From the NCBI GenBank assembly GCA_016839865.1, contig JAEOTN010000023.1, positions 1 to 6,691 of the forward strand: a DNA stretch of 6,691 nt, in the 5' to 3' direction. This document shows, piece after piece, positions 6,221-6,691 of the stretch (position 1 is its first letter; each line of letters opens with the position of its first letter). The notes beneath the pieces were generated by a model, which saw nothing but the letters and a program-made list of their open reading frames with translations, was not told the origin of the DNA and searched no databases. The position numbers and the translations under genes are program-made. The stretch comes from Promethearchaeota archaeon (lineage in GTDB: Archaea; Asgardarchaeota; Lokiarchaeia; Sigynarchaeales; MK-D1).

Positions 6221-6691
6221 TTAAGAAATTTTTGATTCCATCCCTTTCTCGAACGCTTTCATATTAACTTCAACAAATTTTTGTGGAATCTTTGCTTTTA
6301 TTGCTTCACGAAGATGTTCTGGCGTAAATGGAAGAACGTCTGCATTTGCACTAAGGGCTCCAATCAGAACTACATTCATAGCAAGGGAAATTCCCAGCTC
6401 TCTAGCATCCTTATCTGCATCTACCATAATCACATTGGGAGTTCTTTTCTTCAGCTCTTGTTTTATTAAATCTAAAGTAGGATATCTTACTTCACCCTTC
6501 CCGATTCGCACGGTTAAAGGTTGGTATTTTGTAGTGTTTACAACTGCTATTCCGTTTTTCCTGAGTTTATTCATCGATCTAAGTGATTCAACTGCTTCCA
6601 ATGTTATAACAACATCCGCTTCTCCTTGTGCACAGAGTGGGCTTTCTCGTGGGTCGTATCCTATTGCTATATCACTAACAACAACTCCACC
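6221..6691 (-). CDS. iorB: Indolepyruvate:ferredoxin oxidoreductase beta subunit (5' part missing)
   Basis: The frame is open for 156 codons from the right edge to the TAA at 6221-6223, so the start lies outside; full-length IorB is near 190-200 residues, so about 35-45 are missing. The visible part is the gamma-type domain of 2-oxoacid:ferredoxin oxidoreductases. It begins at the GG of the family's QRGG region, followed by SPLCAQGEADVVITLEA (fragment residues 17-33), the NGIAVVNTTKY strand (46-56), a VDADKDARELG segment, MNVVLIGALSA, and the characteristic end PQKFVEVNMKAFEKG. With IorA, which carries thiamine diphosphate and iron-sulfur clusters, it oxidises aryl pyruvates to aryl-acetyl-CoA, reducing ferredoxin, in the cytoplasm during aromatic amino acid breakdown. 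iorA is often adjacent and may lie just outside. An internal TTG at 6601 is not the start, since conserved family sequence continues upstream of it. Another 2-oxoacid oxidoreductase gamma subunit is the main alternative. Confidence 0.85.
   Translation of the reverse strand, partial: GGVVVSDIAIGYDPRESPLCAQGEADVVITLEAVESLRSMNKLRKNGIAVVNTTKYQPLTVRIGKGEVRYPTLDLIKQELKKRTPNVIMVDADKDARELGISLAMNVVLIGALSANADVLPFTPEHLREAIKAKIPQKFVEVNMKAFEKGMESKIS

Noticed and set aside
6027..6224. Plus-strand open frame spanning the ade/iorB gap
   Set aside because: It covers the ade start region and the A/T-tract terminator; the product is low-complexity and Lys/Phe-rich.
6221..6601. Treating the TTG at 6601 as the start of a 126-residue protein
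   Set aside because: The frame continues open to the window edge and the upstream codons encode conserved family sequence (SPLCAQGEAD and preceding residues), so this is a gene cut by the window.

Overview
The window looks like chromosomal DNA from an archaeon. It is AT-rich. Start regions carry TATA-like boxes rather than clear Shine-Dalgarno sites, gene ends are followed by T-tracts rather than GC-rich hairpins, and an indolepyruvate:ferredoxin oxidoreductase subunit sits beside an adenine deaminase. An Asgard-type or other uncultivated archaeon would fit, but no RNA gene or lineage marker is present to settle it. No mobile element, CRISPR array, tRNA or rRNA was seen, and no gap between genes exceeds 300 bases.

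Left part (1-3261) is a divergent transport/regulator module. On the minus strand are an ABC-transporter ATPase (1859-2674) and, overlapping it by 17 bases, a large FtsX/MacB-type permease (1-1875) that runs off the left edge. On the plus strand a MarR-family winged-helix regulator (2812-3261) is read away from them. The 137-base gap between the two start codons holds a TATA-like box, a 19-base inverted repeat touching it, a second 15-base dyad just before the regulator, and a short direct repeat. The simplest reading is that the MarR protein represses the exporter, and perhaps itself, and is released by a ligand.

Middle part (3407-3934, plus strand) is a 175-residue protein with about five membrane segments that I cannot assign to a known family. 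It has its own promoter-like element and T-rich ends on both sides, so it is probably a single-gene unit.

Right part (4129-6691, minus strand) holds adenine deaminase (651 residues), long for its family and altered in the middle of the catalytic domain, with a TATA box placed as for a leaderless transcript. Upstream of it is the 3' part of an indolepyruvate oxidoreductase beta subunit (iorB), separated by 136 bases carrying three minus-strand T-tracts. The two genes are probably transcribed separately: one for purine salvage, the other for ferredoxin-linked oxidation of aromatic 2-oxoacids.

Most of the content is ordinary. The best leads are the operator-like repeat of the MarR/ABC module and the unusual adenine deaminase subtype. 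I did not find convincing evidence of a wholly new system.
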